A stretch of DNA of 64,000 nt from Arachis hypogaea (GCF_003086295.3 NC_092048.1:111554276-111618275), one strand, 5' to 3'; numbered from the stretch's first letter, positions 13,671-25,572 are shown. Notes: generated by a model from the sequence alone, not told the origin. Numbers and translations: made by a program.

Positions 13671-13799
13671 ACATTTTAATTTATGAGCAAATAACTTAAA
13701 ATTAAAAAGTAACAATTTAAGTAAATAATAATTTATGATTTAAAAGAGTAATTTGCTAATAACTTAAAATTTAAAAATAATAACCTAAACAAATAACTT

Positions 13800-14882
13800 A
13801 AGGCCAGTTATATGGTACAGATTTGTGCATACAGATCGATGGATGTGTTGACAAGTGGCAAGATGTTGGTTGCAAAGAACAGGCTTGGCAGAGCTCTGCA
13901 AGCTTATTTGCCTTGGTAGTTGAAGGGGGGAGCCGGCTAATGGAAACAGGGAATAAGAGGCCAATTTGACAAATCGCCAATTGAATTTACGGAGTTGGGC
14001 TAGGCTGTTGTTTGTTTTTTGTTTTTGGTCATCGTTGGTGGGCTCGTTTAATCTTTATGGGCTTATACGTCTTCTATGTTGCTTATGGGTGCGACCAAAC
14101 ACTGCACTTATGTAGTCCCTCTTATGTTGTCATCGTGGTGTTGTTTGTCACAGGTGGAACAATTACAGCAATACATGAAAAATTGGGCCAGTCACAGCAA
14201 GCAGTACCGCGGATGGGAGCGGGGTAGCACAGCAACTTGACAACATGGTTCAAGCAGGAGCAGTGGGTGAAGGAAAGTTTTGGATGGATGACAATCGAAG
14301 GAGTTCTTTGGCCAAAGAAGGAAAATATTAAGCGGTAGGCGAAGTCCGTCAACCTCTTCGCAGGATCTTATTGTGGAGGTGTTGCCGGTGGAGAGACCTG
14401 TTTGGGTTAGCTGATCGGCATCAGGTTTTGTTACTAGACCGAAACATCAATCGGCGGAAGAACCTGCGATGGTTGAGTGGCGGCAGTGATGGAAACAAGC
14501 ACCTTTGTGCGCGTCTTCATCGTGGCAGGACGATCAGATAGGAATTGGGCCACGTGTACTGGAATTTTTGTTTGTGTAGGAATCTTTGGTCCTAGCCCAA
14601 GACCAAAAAAAAATAAAAAATATGAGTCTAGAAGGTTGCAGGCACCGGTAAACAATAATAAAAACCCTAAGCCCAATTCAACACAATCAGAATCAGAATC
14701 GTCGACCCCTTCTTTGCTATCATACATTTTGGTGTTCATCGTAAGTTGTCGGCAATATCTTTTCTGATTCAAATGTATGAATTTGTACATTATTGAATTG
14801 AAACTCTGCGTGATTCGTTGTGATTTATTTTGTGATTGATTATGATATCAGGTTTACAATGGCTGAGAGTTATGGCTTCCGA
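13800..14882. other. Unassigned sequence between array and pseudogene
   Basis: GC content rises sharply at 13800. Short open frames occur on both strands, but none shows a recognisable domain or a convincing start. Overlapping frames on opposite strands at 14122-14352 and 14434-14790 look like chance. It may be the 5' flank carried along with the ZFWD-like pseudogene. Confidence 0.4.
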
Positions 14883-15440
14883 CGGACCTGAAACACCTTC
14901 GACTAAGGTGGATGAAATCCGGAGTGTTGATGACAGTGATTACCCTTTGGGTGTGCACTGAGAAGAAATTTTTGAAGGTTGCATACACTCATAATGAAAA
15001 AAATGTAAGTTTAACCACCAATATTTGTACAAGCTAAAATTTTAATTTTGGTTATGAAGGAGGTTATTGGGATTAGGAATTCATATTTGTATCATATTTT
15101 ATGTATATAATTTTTTTTATTGCAGGCTATTGTTGGACAGTATGGGATGACTGATTCATACGCGAAACCGATATTGTTTTGCGCGTGCAACAACAATTCA
15201 GTTCGTATGTATGAGTTGCAGACATGAGTGACCATCAATCTTGCATCTAGTTGTCTTGCTAACTTTGCTGCAATGTTTGTGTATTATATCATTCTTGTTT
15301 TTTCTTGTTATTGTAGCTACTCATTGACTGTGCCTGCTTCTACAGGCTTTTAGAGAGAAGTCGCATGTTTACACGAACTCTTCTTTACTGGAGATGGAAC
15401 TGGTTTGCTGAATGCATGGAAATGGTTGGAAGAGCATAAG
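14883..15440 (+). pseudogene. ZFWD-like (CCCH zinc finger / WD40) pseudogene fragment
   Basis: Three exon-like pieces match the C-terminal WD40 blades of plant CCCH-type zinc-finger WD40 proteins. The first ends KVAYTHNEKN before a GTAAGT donor at about 15004. The second starts after TTGCAG at 15126 and reads GMTDSYAKPILFCACNNNSV then RMYEL. The third reads LFTGDGTGLLNAWKWLEEHK (about 15382-15440). Frames do not join: a frame change lies near 14955, and the segment joining piece 2 to piece 3 is degraded and shifted. The CCCH fingers and early blades are missing. Such proteins are predicted to bind RNA or scaffold complexes; this remnant cannot. The family assignment rests on motif recognition only. 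Confidence 0.6.
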
Positions 15441-16374
15441 GTGCCTTCCTCCTGAGCTACAAGAGAAGTTCTTTCGAGGAGGGGACTACAACATATGCTT
15501 ATATAATAATAAAGGTACAACATTGTTGACTTAATAAAAAGTGTTTAAATAACCCTCATTCAGAATGCGAATTTCATATCACTTAATTTCTCTATGCATA
15601 TTAATAACTCTACATCTACAATATTAAACCCTGCGCATTATTGCAAAGCTACCACATTTACATGAGAAAGATGGCAGGGCAGCAAGACACAGAAATTATT
15701 CTGTTTAATAACAAGACTACAAATTAAACAAAAAAAAAATTAAAGTGCAATATGTATTATTATTTTTAAATCGGGTGTAGGAACTTTGAGTGTTGGTTGA
15801 CTTGCAAAGTTACATTGACAACTATTATATGAGTTGTATCATATAGGGTTATTGCTGTCATTGTTTACAAAATGTTACCGTATGCATTCAATTTCAATAG
15901 GGTTCTTTTTATGCTTCATTGTTAGTAGTTTAGTTATCAGCCGATGAACTGGCCAAATTGGTTGAACCATTTGATTTTGGAGAACTTTTTTTTGTTACAC
16001 GGAGGCATCTCTTGAGTTTATAAATTTCTGCGTGTTCGTAATGAATCTCTGGAATGTAGGTATGAGTTAGGATTTGGGAAATTACTCATCAGAATTGCTT
16101 TCTCTTTTCATTTATAACAGTCATATATGTACAGTGCTTATGGTTGATGTTAATTATAGTTCTGAAATATTGATACTCTAAATGAAAAGATATTAACATG
16201 GGGTTTACAGTGCATCCCACACTAGATTAAAAGTCACATGTGTAGAATGGTGAGAGAAGAAAAGGTAGGAGTGAAGTTCAGAGAGTCAACAAAATGACGT
16301 TCGTGAAATTGTACACCATGGTAAAGAAGATATCCACATACTTGTTAAAATAGAGTGGCATCTCCAAATTTGTC
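15441..16374. other. Unassigned intergenic sequence
   Basis: AT-rich, with stops in all frames over any useful length. No recognised element. Confidence 0.4.
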
Positions 16375-17530
16375 GACGCGTGTCCTTCTTCCCTCCTAGT
16401 CCTCCTCACGAATCGGTTCGTATTATCATAATGTTGTGTATAAAGTTATTATCAATATTAATAATTTTTTTCATAAAAATTTCTATTTGAATGCTTGTTG
16501 ACAAAGAAACAATATACTTATTCAAATATCTGGTTAAATTTGATTCATTCCTATTCGACAATTAAACGCTAAATTTATGTCGAGAGAATACGAAATGATA
16601 GTGTTTATTCCATTTTTCTTTGTCTCCTGTTAATAATTGATTGAGTGAGTGTTGCCGACTAGAATAGGTAGCATCAATAAGTGAATTGTCGAAATATTAG
16701 AAAGGAGTTTCAAAACTGTCTTATAGTTGGAGTTACCAGTCGGGGATGGAATAAAAGTAAAATGGAGCAAGAAATAAGATGTTAGTGTTTGTTTAAATGA
16801 AGGACGGTACAGAGTTGTCGAGTTATTAGGGTTAAAGCATGGGTATTTCGTTATTTTTAAGTGTAATGGTGAATCTAAATTTAAATTCACAGTGATCAGT
16901 TCGAGTGATTCGGAGATTGATTACTCGAGTTTGCGAAGTTTCCATGACAATCACCACCATGTGGGAAATCATTTTTCGATTCATATGGGGGTGATGATTA
17001 TGGAAACTTCTCAAACTTGAATAATCAATCTCCGACGCACTCGAACGGATCGCCGCGAATTTAAATTTAGATTCACCATTATACTTAAAAACTACAAAAT
17101 ATTCGTGCTTTAATCCCAATAACTCGACAACTTTGTACCAACCTTCATTTGACCAAACACTATCATCTTCTTTTTTGCCCCCATTGTATTTTTATTTCAT
17201 CCACGGCTGGTACCTCTAACGACATCGGAGTTGATCGTCCTTTCCAATTTTTCTATTAAAAAAAAAGCTGCTACCTCCTCAATTCGGCAACACGCAAATT
17301 TTCAAAAAAATGTTAACAATTAAGTTGTAAAATAGATATCAACAACGTTATTGTTTCACAGAAGAATAGGAATGCATCAAATTTAAATCGATACGAGTGA
17401 TGATCTTGTTTTTTGCCAATAATTTACTAAATAGAATTTTAGCATGACGAAAAAAACTTAATCATGCTAATTCCTGTTTGTTGCCCACTTCTTGAGGAGG
17501 AGGAGGAGGTGGAGGTGGAAGAAGAGGAAG
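16375..17530. repeat. Large degenerate foldback (inverted repeat), arms ~550 bp
   Basis: The sequence is self-complementary around about 16975. Paired landmarks are GGTGAATCTAAATTTAAATT (16869) with AATTTAAATTTAGATTCACC (about 17058), GAGTTATTAGGGTTAAAGCA with TGCTTTAATCCCAATAACTC, CCTTCATTT with AAATGAAGG, and AATTTGATTCATTCCTATTC (about 16537) with GAATAGGAATGCATCAAATT (about 17364). Pairing weakens outward but may continue to GAGGAGGACTAGGAGG-like purine tracts. It fits a MULE-type foldback element. I could not identify a TSD. The open frames inside it are by-products of the palindrome. Confidence 0.75.
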
Positions 17531-19325
17531 CTGCGTGCACACAATTGGTTAACGAAGTAGACGACGAAGAATAGGAAGATAATGCCGTCCACGTTAATCT
17601 GACCTATGCTACGTGTTGAAGTCAATTACGTGATTTGTGACGGTTTAGTTGGTGAGGCGATTGTGGAGCAGCTATACAGGAATGGGATGCAACTTCATGT
17701 TGGTCTGAGAGTGAACTAGTAGGGTATTAGAATCCAGGTGATGTCATCGAGGTCTGCCGGTACTATTCCTGGAAACTGGCAATAGTTTTGAGACAACATG
17801 GGCAACAGGTATGTTCCGGCAATCCTGTTGAAAATTCTATGGTATTTCTATTGAACAAATTTTACAACCGGGTGAGACAACCTACCCAAGATGAGAGGTG
17901 GAGTTTGTTTGGATAGGTACATGTATTTTCCGGACCTGTTGTTGTCATTGTCCTACTTTAGCAACTTCCAAGCATCACATGTTGTATATATGTGGTTGGT
18001 TTATGACTTTGAGGGATTAATAAAGTTGCATTTTATTCAGTATATTCTATCTGATAGAAAGTAACTGATCCAATTTTGGAGAACTGGCTATTCCGTTAGA
18101 TTGTCTAACTTGTTGTTTCACGGTTGTGCCTGTTTCTTAGTTTCTCTCTTTTCTTTTCGTGTTAGTTAGCTGTTGTGAGTTTTGCTTGCTATCATTTATC
18201 TTGTGAATGCTCCATCTTGTTTCACAGTTAAATAGTTATGTTTACTTCTATTTTTTCTTCAGTGTTCTGCCGGCCAGCTGCAAGAAAGGAAAGTGTCAAA
18301 ACACACTCATAAGAAGGGTTAGTTTAATTTGCAGTTCCCAAATTCAGAAGACAAATGCGAAGACAAAATTGTCAACTACAACTGATTATCACTCTGAGTT
18401 CATGATATGTGCTTTTTTGGAACCTGTCTTGTTTCTTTCAACACATTGAAACAAAGGAGCCAATCACAAGTTGAAACATACGCTAAGCCTCCCCCAAAAG
18501 CTAAAAAATTACATTTCTTCCGAACACAGTATTCCTTTTAGATGACACAGACTTTGTAGTCCAACTTTATACTTCTCATTTAGTGAGTTTCATGACAGTT
18601 TGTGGATATCCTCATTCATAGGTAACAAGCACGATGAAATATGTGGGACATCTGAGAGGTTTTATTACTTAGGTGTGTAGTTTAATGTCAATGTATAAAT
18701 TAAGCTTTATTAAGAAGTCATTCTTGACAATTCTTTCACTTACCATCTTAATTTTTGTTCTGCAACCATTACGTATGATGAGTTTTAACTTAAGTTTTAT
18801 GTTTGAGAATTTTTATAGCCAGCAGTCTCAGTGACTGGTTTCCTTTATGGGACATATTACTGTATGCTTGTTGTTCCATACATTGTGACTTGGGCAACAT
18901 GTGTTGAATGAATTTTGAACATGTTCAATCAGGCCTTCCAAAGTCTAATAAAACATAATGAGACATGTGCGATACTGACTTTGCGTCCATGTAGAAGAGG
19001 TTATAATGTATCCGGACGATCTCACTGTAACTCATTACTAGATGTATAATGATACAGGAAATGGAAAATACTTGAAGATAAAATTCTTAACAAGTAACAA
19101 TTGAATAATATAAGTTTTGATTATAGTGAGTAAACACTATGGTTAAAGATCATTAATTAGAACTTATATGAATTTTCAGATAACGTTGCGGTTTTAAAAA
19201 AGGTTATTATATTCGTAATAGATTTATTGTGCTATTACATATTATTACCAGCAATAAGCTCTTTATCGGATCTAACAATTGTAGAATTCGGGCAATGAAC
19301 TCTTCTTGAATCATATAAATTTAGT
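17531..19325. other. Unassigned sequence
   Basis: Begins with a purine-rich run (GAGGAGGAGGAGGTGGAGG at about 17496-17515) and is moderately AT-rich. There are splice-like signals but no recognisable protein. It could contain a decayed gene; nothing can be assigned. Confidence 0.35.
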
Positions 19326-19436
19326 GACTAAGTATACAAATTTACGGAGTTCGTGAAACATACACAATGTCTTACTTGTAGACTAAGTATACAAATTTAC
19401 AGAGTTCGTGAAAACATACACAATGTCTTACTTGTA
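19326..19436. repeat. 55-bp tandem duplication
   Basis: GACTAAGTATACAAATTTAC through CTTACTTGTA is present twice in direct succession (19326-19380 and 19381-19436). The second copy differs by one substitution and one extra A. Confidence 0.95.
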
Positions 19437-19905
19437 GACATTGACTACAATCGATATAAGACCACATAAATTTGTTACCTATTTACTGATTTAAAACTAA
19501 CTCCCGTATGGTGTTTAGCATTAAGAATGGAATAGCAGTGAATTCAACGTTATCATAAAGAAACATGATCCCCAAGGGATATTTTATTCCCTCGAATGCG
19601 GCTGTTGTTAACTACCTTGTTACCGTTCATTAATGGTGTTACGTTTGCATGTGAGATCTTTAACTTCTGTTGGCCAGTTAGGATATCTGAGTTAGTCATC
19701 ATCCGTTTCATATAACGTTTCCGGAGAAGAGAGTGAAGTCGCAATACAAATTCAACGTAACCATACACAACAATCTTAATACCATGACCCTCGTACTTCT
19801 GGGAATACAAAAGGAGAAAAAAAGGATAACTGAAACTAAAACATCCTAGACCTAAAGCCGACTACACAAAGGCCATAGTTCATCAAAATGGCTCAGCAGG
19901 GTGTA
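19437..19905. other. Left flank of the hAT element, no gene recognised
   Basis: A minus-strand open frame of 85 codons (19810-19553) exists but matches nothing I know and has no neighbouring exons. Confidence 0.35.
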
Positions 19906-19913
19906 GCTGATAC
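19906..19913. repeat. hAT target-site duplication, left (GCTGATAC)
   Basis: GCTGATAC directly before TAGGGGTGTTC; the right partner is GCTAATAC (7 of 8 identical). Confidence 0.85.
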
Positions 19914-22238
19914 TAGGGGTGTTCGCGGTGCAGTTTGGTTCGGTTTTTTAATGAAAAATCATCCGATCTAATGTTATATTAATAGTGCGGTTTGGTTTGG
20001 TTCGGTTTTTTTATTAAGCCCATCCGAACCAAACCAAACCAATTAAATTCGGTTTGGTTCGGTTCAGTTTGTTCGGTTTTTAAATTGTTTTGAAAACCTT
20101 TCCTATTCTAATCATCAAATCATATCTAGGGTACTAAAATAATTAACAATTTTGCAAAATTAGTAGATGCAGATGGAACAATGATCAACTTATAAATCAC
20201 TAACAAATTAGCAGAAGTATAACAAATTAAAATCATTATAATGGTGCACCAAAAATTTTGCAAAAATGGTGCACCAATTCCAAACTGAATCAAGAAATAG
20301 AACCAAACTAAGTAAAAAATACAACCAAACTAATTCCAAAACCAATTCCACAAATTCTTCCTCTTTCACCTAAGCTGTACATATCCGCCTACAGCACAAG
20401 TAAACCCAAGAATTACATAAAATGGTTTCAAACAGATTATATGCAATAGAGGTTATGAAAAAGTATAAAATAAATGGTTGGAATCATATAATGGTGAATC
20501 TTTTACACCTTCTCATCAATCTTAGGCTATCCTTGTTCAATTTCAGGAGCTTCTCATCAATCATATAATGGTGAACAGTTTCGTGAAAGTCAGCCCCATT
20601 TTTAACTACTCTGAACACAATAAAACAAAAATCGTCATCACATCATCAACACATCCAATCCAAATTTGATTTTTTTTTTATGTTAAAAAAATGAAATACG
20701 CAGATGAAATGGATCATCATAACACCATAAGCAATTGACGAATACAATTCCAAAATTGGTCAATAAATATAGTCTATTACATTCACTGTCAGCAGAAGTA
20801 ATCATGTTCAAGGCACGGTCAAGAAAGACACAATAATATTAGAAATGATGGATAAATATATTCTATTAGAGTGATGTTCATAGACATGCCAACTGTCGAT
20901 CGCCTGCTGAACTAATTCATGGTTCCCACAATGGCTATATACCTTAGCTCTTCCAAAGTCTTCCTCTAAACTAAAAAGTTCAGAATCAACCCTAAACCAG
21001 AATTTTCCTAAATCAAAACAGAACAAAAATTTCAAAATTAAAAAATTAAATCATAATCAACAACTCAACCATAGAATCAAGAACAAGGCAACCACAAATA
21101 AATTAAACAATGATCAAGAGCAGAAACACAATAATAATAATAATAATAATATAGCAAGAGTACAAAATCAAGAGCAGAAACACAACAATAAATAAAATAA
21201 AAATAGAACAACAAATAAAATGAACAATGATCAGTGAACCAACAATCAGAACAATGAATCAATAACAATGAATCAATAACAAGTAAAGCAATAAAACAAT
21301 GAATTTCCCTAAAAAATGAAAAACAAATAAAACAATGAACTGAACCAGCAATAAAAATACAACCAGTAACAATGAAATCAATGAATCAATAACAAGTAAA
21401 ACAATCAAACAAATTACTTAATTCATGTATTATTGTTGAAATATCTTTGAAACTAGAACAGGATGGATGGATGTTCCGTTGTGCTCAATAATTGTCTAAT
21501 CTATATCAACTACTTATTTGTTCTTATAATTATGCATTATGAGTATGGATCAAAGAACACCTAAATCACAGGATTATTATGTTGATGACAACAACTTTTC
21601 TTTGTTCTTTGTTCTAGTTCAGAGACTGAAGAGCGGTATGATAAATATTTAAATAATTACATACCTAACTCGAAGGCTCGGGCTCCATGTCTCGGTAGTG
21701 CTGTGCTGGGTGGCTCGGTGCTGTGGGTGGCCAGAAACAGTGCTTGGGGTGGCGCCGGTGTGTGTCGACGACCGTGACTCCGCGAGGGTGATGCTGGCTG
21801 GGGATCGATGATGTTGTCCGTGAGGAGGAAAGGTTCGGCGGCGCTGTGAAGAAGGCTTCAGTGGCGCTGGGAAGAAGACTTCTGCGGCACTGCCAGGTGG
21901 TGGGAGGAAGGGCTTCAAGCTCGAGACTGAGAGTGCGAGAGTGTGAGACTGAGAGAATAGAGCTAGGTTTACATTTGGGGCAATTGGGGATTTGGGGGTG
22001 GGGGATTAGGTCACGCACGTTTTGGGGGTGGGGTGGGGGGGGAGGGGGATTTGGTTTTTTAAGGTTTTTAATATACTGGTTCGGTTCGGTTCGGTTGGAG
22101 TTTTCATAATCAAAACCAAAAACTGAACTGAACCGCAATAAAAACAGCAAAATGTATTTTTTCAGTTTATTCGGTTTTCGGTTTTTTTGGTTCGGTTGGT
22201 CGATTTAGGTCGGTTCGGATCGATTTTGAACACCCCTA
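19914..22238. mobile_element. Non-autonomous hAT-superfamily transposon, 2,325 bp
   Basis: Starts TAGGGGTGTTC and ends GAACACCCCTA, a perfect 11-bp terminal inverted repeat (TIR), flanked by 8-bp direct duplications GCTGATAC/GCTAATAC. Both features are hallmarks of hAT elements. Beside both ends lie repeated GGTTCGGTTTGG/CGGTTTGGTTTGG motifs (19930-20080 and 22075-22215), probable transposase-binding subterminal repeats. The inside is A-rich plus a GC-rich segment at 21670-22040 containing a poly-C/poly-G tract (about 22020-22050). No hAT transposase (no hATC dimerisation domain or BED finger) is visible, so it would need a transposase in trans. Open frames in the GC-rich segment are low-complexity and probably not genes. 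Confidence 0.9.
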
Positions 22239-22246
22239 GCTAATAC
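22239..22246. repeat. hAT target-site duplication, right (GCTAATAC)
   Basis: Immediately after GAACACCCCTA. One mismatch to the left copy, consistent with age. Confidence 0.85.
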
Positions 22247-22260
22247 GGTTTGGCCAGGGG

Positions 22261-22632
22261 TTACCAACGCGTGGTTGGTGAAGAGGCGTACTCTGCCAAA
22301 TTGTCAGGAAGAGTCAGAGTCAGATTCCACCAACTCCGGGTTGTTACAATGGAGAATGTACCTGTATGAGGAATGAAGCTCCCATAGCTGGACTTCACCG
22401 CCCCTATCTCCCATTGTAGTTCATAATTGACTGAGAGGGACTCGTCTAGGAGATCGTAGTTGTACTCATCAAGGTGCTTTCTAGATATTTCCTGCAAGAC
22501 TCGTATCATCTCCGAGGTGGCATCTTTGCGCGCAAGGTGGGGGTCTGTCGAGAATATCACAACTGCAGACAGAGCTCCTGTACGTGTTCCTGGTGGGGTG
22601 AGCACAAAGAACCTGTGAACAATTCCCACCAC
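22261..22632 (-). CDS. Hypothetical open reading frame, 123 codons
   Basis: An uninterrupted frame starting MVGIVHRFFVLTPPGTRTGA and ending TTRW then TAA, just outside the hAT insertion. The region is markedly more GC-rich and CpG-rich than its surroundings, and the frame has mixed, protein-like composition (for example RVLQEISRKHLDEYNYDLLD). I do not recognise a domain. It may be a downstream exon of the gene-like stretch at 22654-23087 on the same strand, or a captured fragment. The start codon is the first in frame and is unsupported. Confidence 0.3.
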   Translation of the reverse strand: MVGIVHRFFVLTPPGTRTGALSAVVIFSTDPHLARKDATSEMIRVLQEISRKHLDEYNYDLLDESLSVNYELQWEIGAVKSSYGSFIPHTGTFSIVTTRSWWNLTLTLPDNLAEYASSPTTRW

Positions 22633-22653
22633 GGTGAAGTCTCGTGTTTGGCT

Positions 22654-23087
22654 CTAGTAATAAGGTGCCGGTCGAGAGAGCTCTTTGCATAGTTGGCGGA
22701 GAGCTGTTTGGCGGCTCCTCCAAACAGCGACCTTGCTCCAGTCACGATCCAGAATCATCTCGTCGGCTACAAAGAGAAAAAATTGTTTCATTAGGTAGCT
22801 CGAAATGCAGGCATGGGAATGCCTTGAACCCCAGTTGGCAAGGTAAAAAAATTGAATCATCTATACGTGAATCGGTAAGAAGAATTACCTGCTCCCCTTC
22901 TTCGTGTGTTGCTTATGAGCCTAGCGACCTCGTCGGGATTTTTTGCTGCCCACCATTCCTGCCTTATTCGCTCCACAACGGAGACGCGTTCCGGCACGTC
23001 GCCTCGTGCGTCAGCGATTAGAGCACGGATGTGATCCACGGATGCTGCCTCTTCATAAGTTCCTTGAGCCGGGTTGCTGGTAGACAT
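22654..23087 (-). CDS. Hypothetical two-exon gene, ~104 codons
   Basis: Exon 1 (23087-22889) starts MSTSNPAQGTYEEAASVDHI, continues through RVSVVERIRQEWWAAKNPDE and VARLISNTRRRG, and meets a GCAG/GTAAT donor. A pyrimidine-rich tract and TTTGTAG acceptor precede exon 2 (22766-22654), which reads ADEMILDRDWSKVAVWRSRQ and ends RPAPYY then TAG. The frames join in phase. The protein would be small, soluble and rich in charged residues with no signal peptide or membrane segment. No family recognised. Composition differs from the flanking AT-rich DNA. It could be a fragment of a larger gene that includes 22261-22632, or a transduplicated piece. Confidence 0.35.
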
Positions 23088-25328
23088 TGCTTGGTTTGGA
23101 CACCCATGAAGCAGTTATCTACGCCTGTGAATTCTTGGAGCAGGATGACAGATTCAGTGCCTTCGTTGAAGTATAGCGTAATGCTATTGTGGGTTCCCCA
23201 TATATAATATAGAAAAATGTTCACATGTGCCAGGCAACTTTATTGGCATATTGCTATGCCGTAATGCAGAGTCGCTGAGATATATATTAAAAATTACAAG
23301 GGTGGAGATGGATTCGTAGTAATGTGAGAGAGTAAGGAGACATACATTGTTTGATTGGTCTTCTACCAATCTTGAAGCGGAAACCGAATTAGAATTGGTC
23401 AAGATTACATGGTGGGCAGTTGAATTACAATTTTTTGTGTCTACTTCAACCAGAAAAATTTATATTCCAGCCAAAAAAACAAATAAAATTCATACTAAGA
23501 TATTATTTCTTAATTGCAACGAATAACATATAAAATAAATATATTTTATTTTAATTCGCGATATACGATAAATTATTTCATTTAGTTATTAAAAACATGT
23601 TAAATAGCTATATTTATTAAAAATATTATTAATGTAGATTTTTACCTAAAATATTACATGTATGATTACATACAAAAATTGAGGCTTTTTACGGAAAAAA
23701 ACACCAGTAACAATTTTTAGTTGTTACATTTATACCTAAGAACAGTAATAGAAACAAAAAATACATAATATTATTATTTCTTGAAACTATTTAAATATCT
23801 AACAAAATTAGATACGTCGACATTATATGTGTATAAGGATATGTACATATATATTTCATAATGAATTTAAAATCATGTATTTTTTTTTTTTGTTTGTTTA
23901 TAAGTGCAGGTAAAAAAAATGAATTTGGTTTAGTCAAGATGAATACGAGTTGTTTTTAGTGTATACAAATAAAGTAATTATTTTTTCCTACTATTTCACG
24001 TGTTATTTATTTACATTTTAACATGTTCTATTATTATGGACTTCACTAATTTTTTTTAAAAGGTTTTTTTTTTCTTATTACAATTCAACGATCACTAAAA
24101 TGTGATACCTTTATTGTGCACAAGCTATATTGGCTCATTTTAGACATTTATTGTGTATAATTTGTCTTAATCGAATAAATTGATTATCAACGTATTTTAG
24201 TTTTAAGTATTTAAATATGGTAAAAATCGTACATTCTAAGTTTAACTTATTCCACATAATTTTTCGTAAGATCGAACCCTAAGTTGGTGCTAAAATGAAA
24301 CAAATTTAAAAATTCTTGTTTACATCAACAAAGACTTGCAAAATGATATCTACCAAATGAAATTACTATGTTTCGTTTTGCTCATAACTCAGTATTCTAG
24401 TCGAAATAAATGTGGTGTTAATAGGATCACTTCATAAAATAAGAAAATATTATAGGTGACAATAGAATTATAAAAACAAAAATATAATTTATTTGAATTA
24501 GATTATATAAATTTTGAAAGTTAAACCTAAAATTTAATTTAAATCTAATGAAAATTGTTTTCAATTTTGATGTATTTTATAATTAAATTTAAATTAGATC
24601 ATATCGAATTAAATTTAAATTGTTTTTATACGATGTCTTAAATCATATGTCCAACTTGAATTAGAAACTTATGATTACAATTTTTGTGTTATTTAAATTA
24701 TATTTTTGTATTATTCAACTAAATTTTCTATATTTCTTAATTAATTATTTTGTGTGTCTTAAAATTTGTGTTTTTCTTCTATTATTCAACTAAAAAATTG
24801 CATAATTTAAAATTACTTTATTTAAAAAAATATTTTTTACATAATAATAAACAAAAAATGTTTTTATAATTATTATATCTAAATATAATTGATAAATAAA
24901 AATATTTTTTTACATGAAATATTTAAATATAAAATTATTTTTATTTTTTGAAACAATCTTTTGAATAAAAATAACTAAAAAAATTATTTTTTATAAATTC
25001 ACCTAAATAAGTCCTTAATCTTTGAATATTCTAGGCTTACTATAATACATAAATCTTGTAATTCCAAATTTATCCACAAATAACATATTCAACACTTCAA
25101 AATTTGATTTCATTTTATTTTCAAACGTTGTTTTAATAATTTTTATAGCTGAAAAAATTCATTGAAATAAAGTTTGTTGTCACAGGAAAAATAAAAATTT
25201 TAAATATTTTTTACGAAAAATATATAAAAAACATTAATTAATAATTAACAGTAATGATAAAAACTAATAAAATCTAATGGCTTTGAACATTTTCCATTAC
25301 AAATTTATTATATATTCATGCATAATAC

Positions 25329-25330
<2 letters not shown>

Positions 25331-25383
<53 letters not shown>

Positions 25384-25384
25384 T
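25331..25384. repeat. (TTA)n microsatellite, 18 units
   Basis: Pure TTA/TAT triplets. Confidence 0.97.
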
Positions 25385-25507
25385 AAAAAGCTACTTTCTA
25401 TTGATTGTTACTATTAAGGTTACACATACTGAGTTATTCACATATCATTGTTTTATGTCCAATATATTAACATATAATTAATTAATAATACACATATTGC
25501 ATGCACC

Positions 25508-25572
<65 letters not shown>
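25508..25572. repeat. (AAT)n microsatellite, ~21 units
   Basis: Pure AAT triplets. With the TTA tract 125 bp upstream, this forms an inverted pair that could fold into a hairpin. Confidence 0.97.

Larger units (their letters stand above)
2976..13799 (-). repeat. Tandem array of ~1.25-kb units carrying an RPA1/DUF223-like pseudogene
   Basis: Using the repeated anchor GACACAAGAGCTTTCTT, copies fall at about 3181, 4434, 5684, 6935, 8181, 9432, 10921, 12160 and 13412. Spacings are 1253, 1250, 1251, 1246, 1251, 1489, 1239 and 1252. The one long spacing is explained by an internal duplication of about 240 bp (9800-10280). Read on the minus strand, each unit carries exon a (ending SIEMVWLDED), exon b (beginning GEKIHASVKKAL, then YFGVG, IPRYGFNFVSFDTL and TYLV), and exon c (DVIGYL, then a stop). 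The order and motifs match the OB-fold region of plant replication protein A large subunit-like proteins (DUF223). The array starts inside exon b and ends abruptly at about 13799 in the AT-rich part of the unit. It is about 8.65 units long. Confidence 0.85.

Noticed and set aside
14122..14790. Candidate genes on both strands
   Set aside because: Short overlapping frames on opposite strands, no domains, no splice-consistent extension.
16832..17119. Open frame of 95 codons on the minus strand
   Set aside because: It spans the centre of a foldback and its two halves read as each other's complement; no domain.
21665..22150. 161-codon proline-rich frame in the hAT element
   Set aside because: Low-complexity poly-Pro from a C tract and overlapping frames on both strands; no sign of selection.
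25331..25572. Possible functional hairpin between the TTA and AAT microsatellites
   Set aside because: Complementarity is expected by chance from two expanded triplets of the same type.
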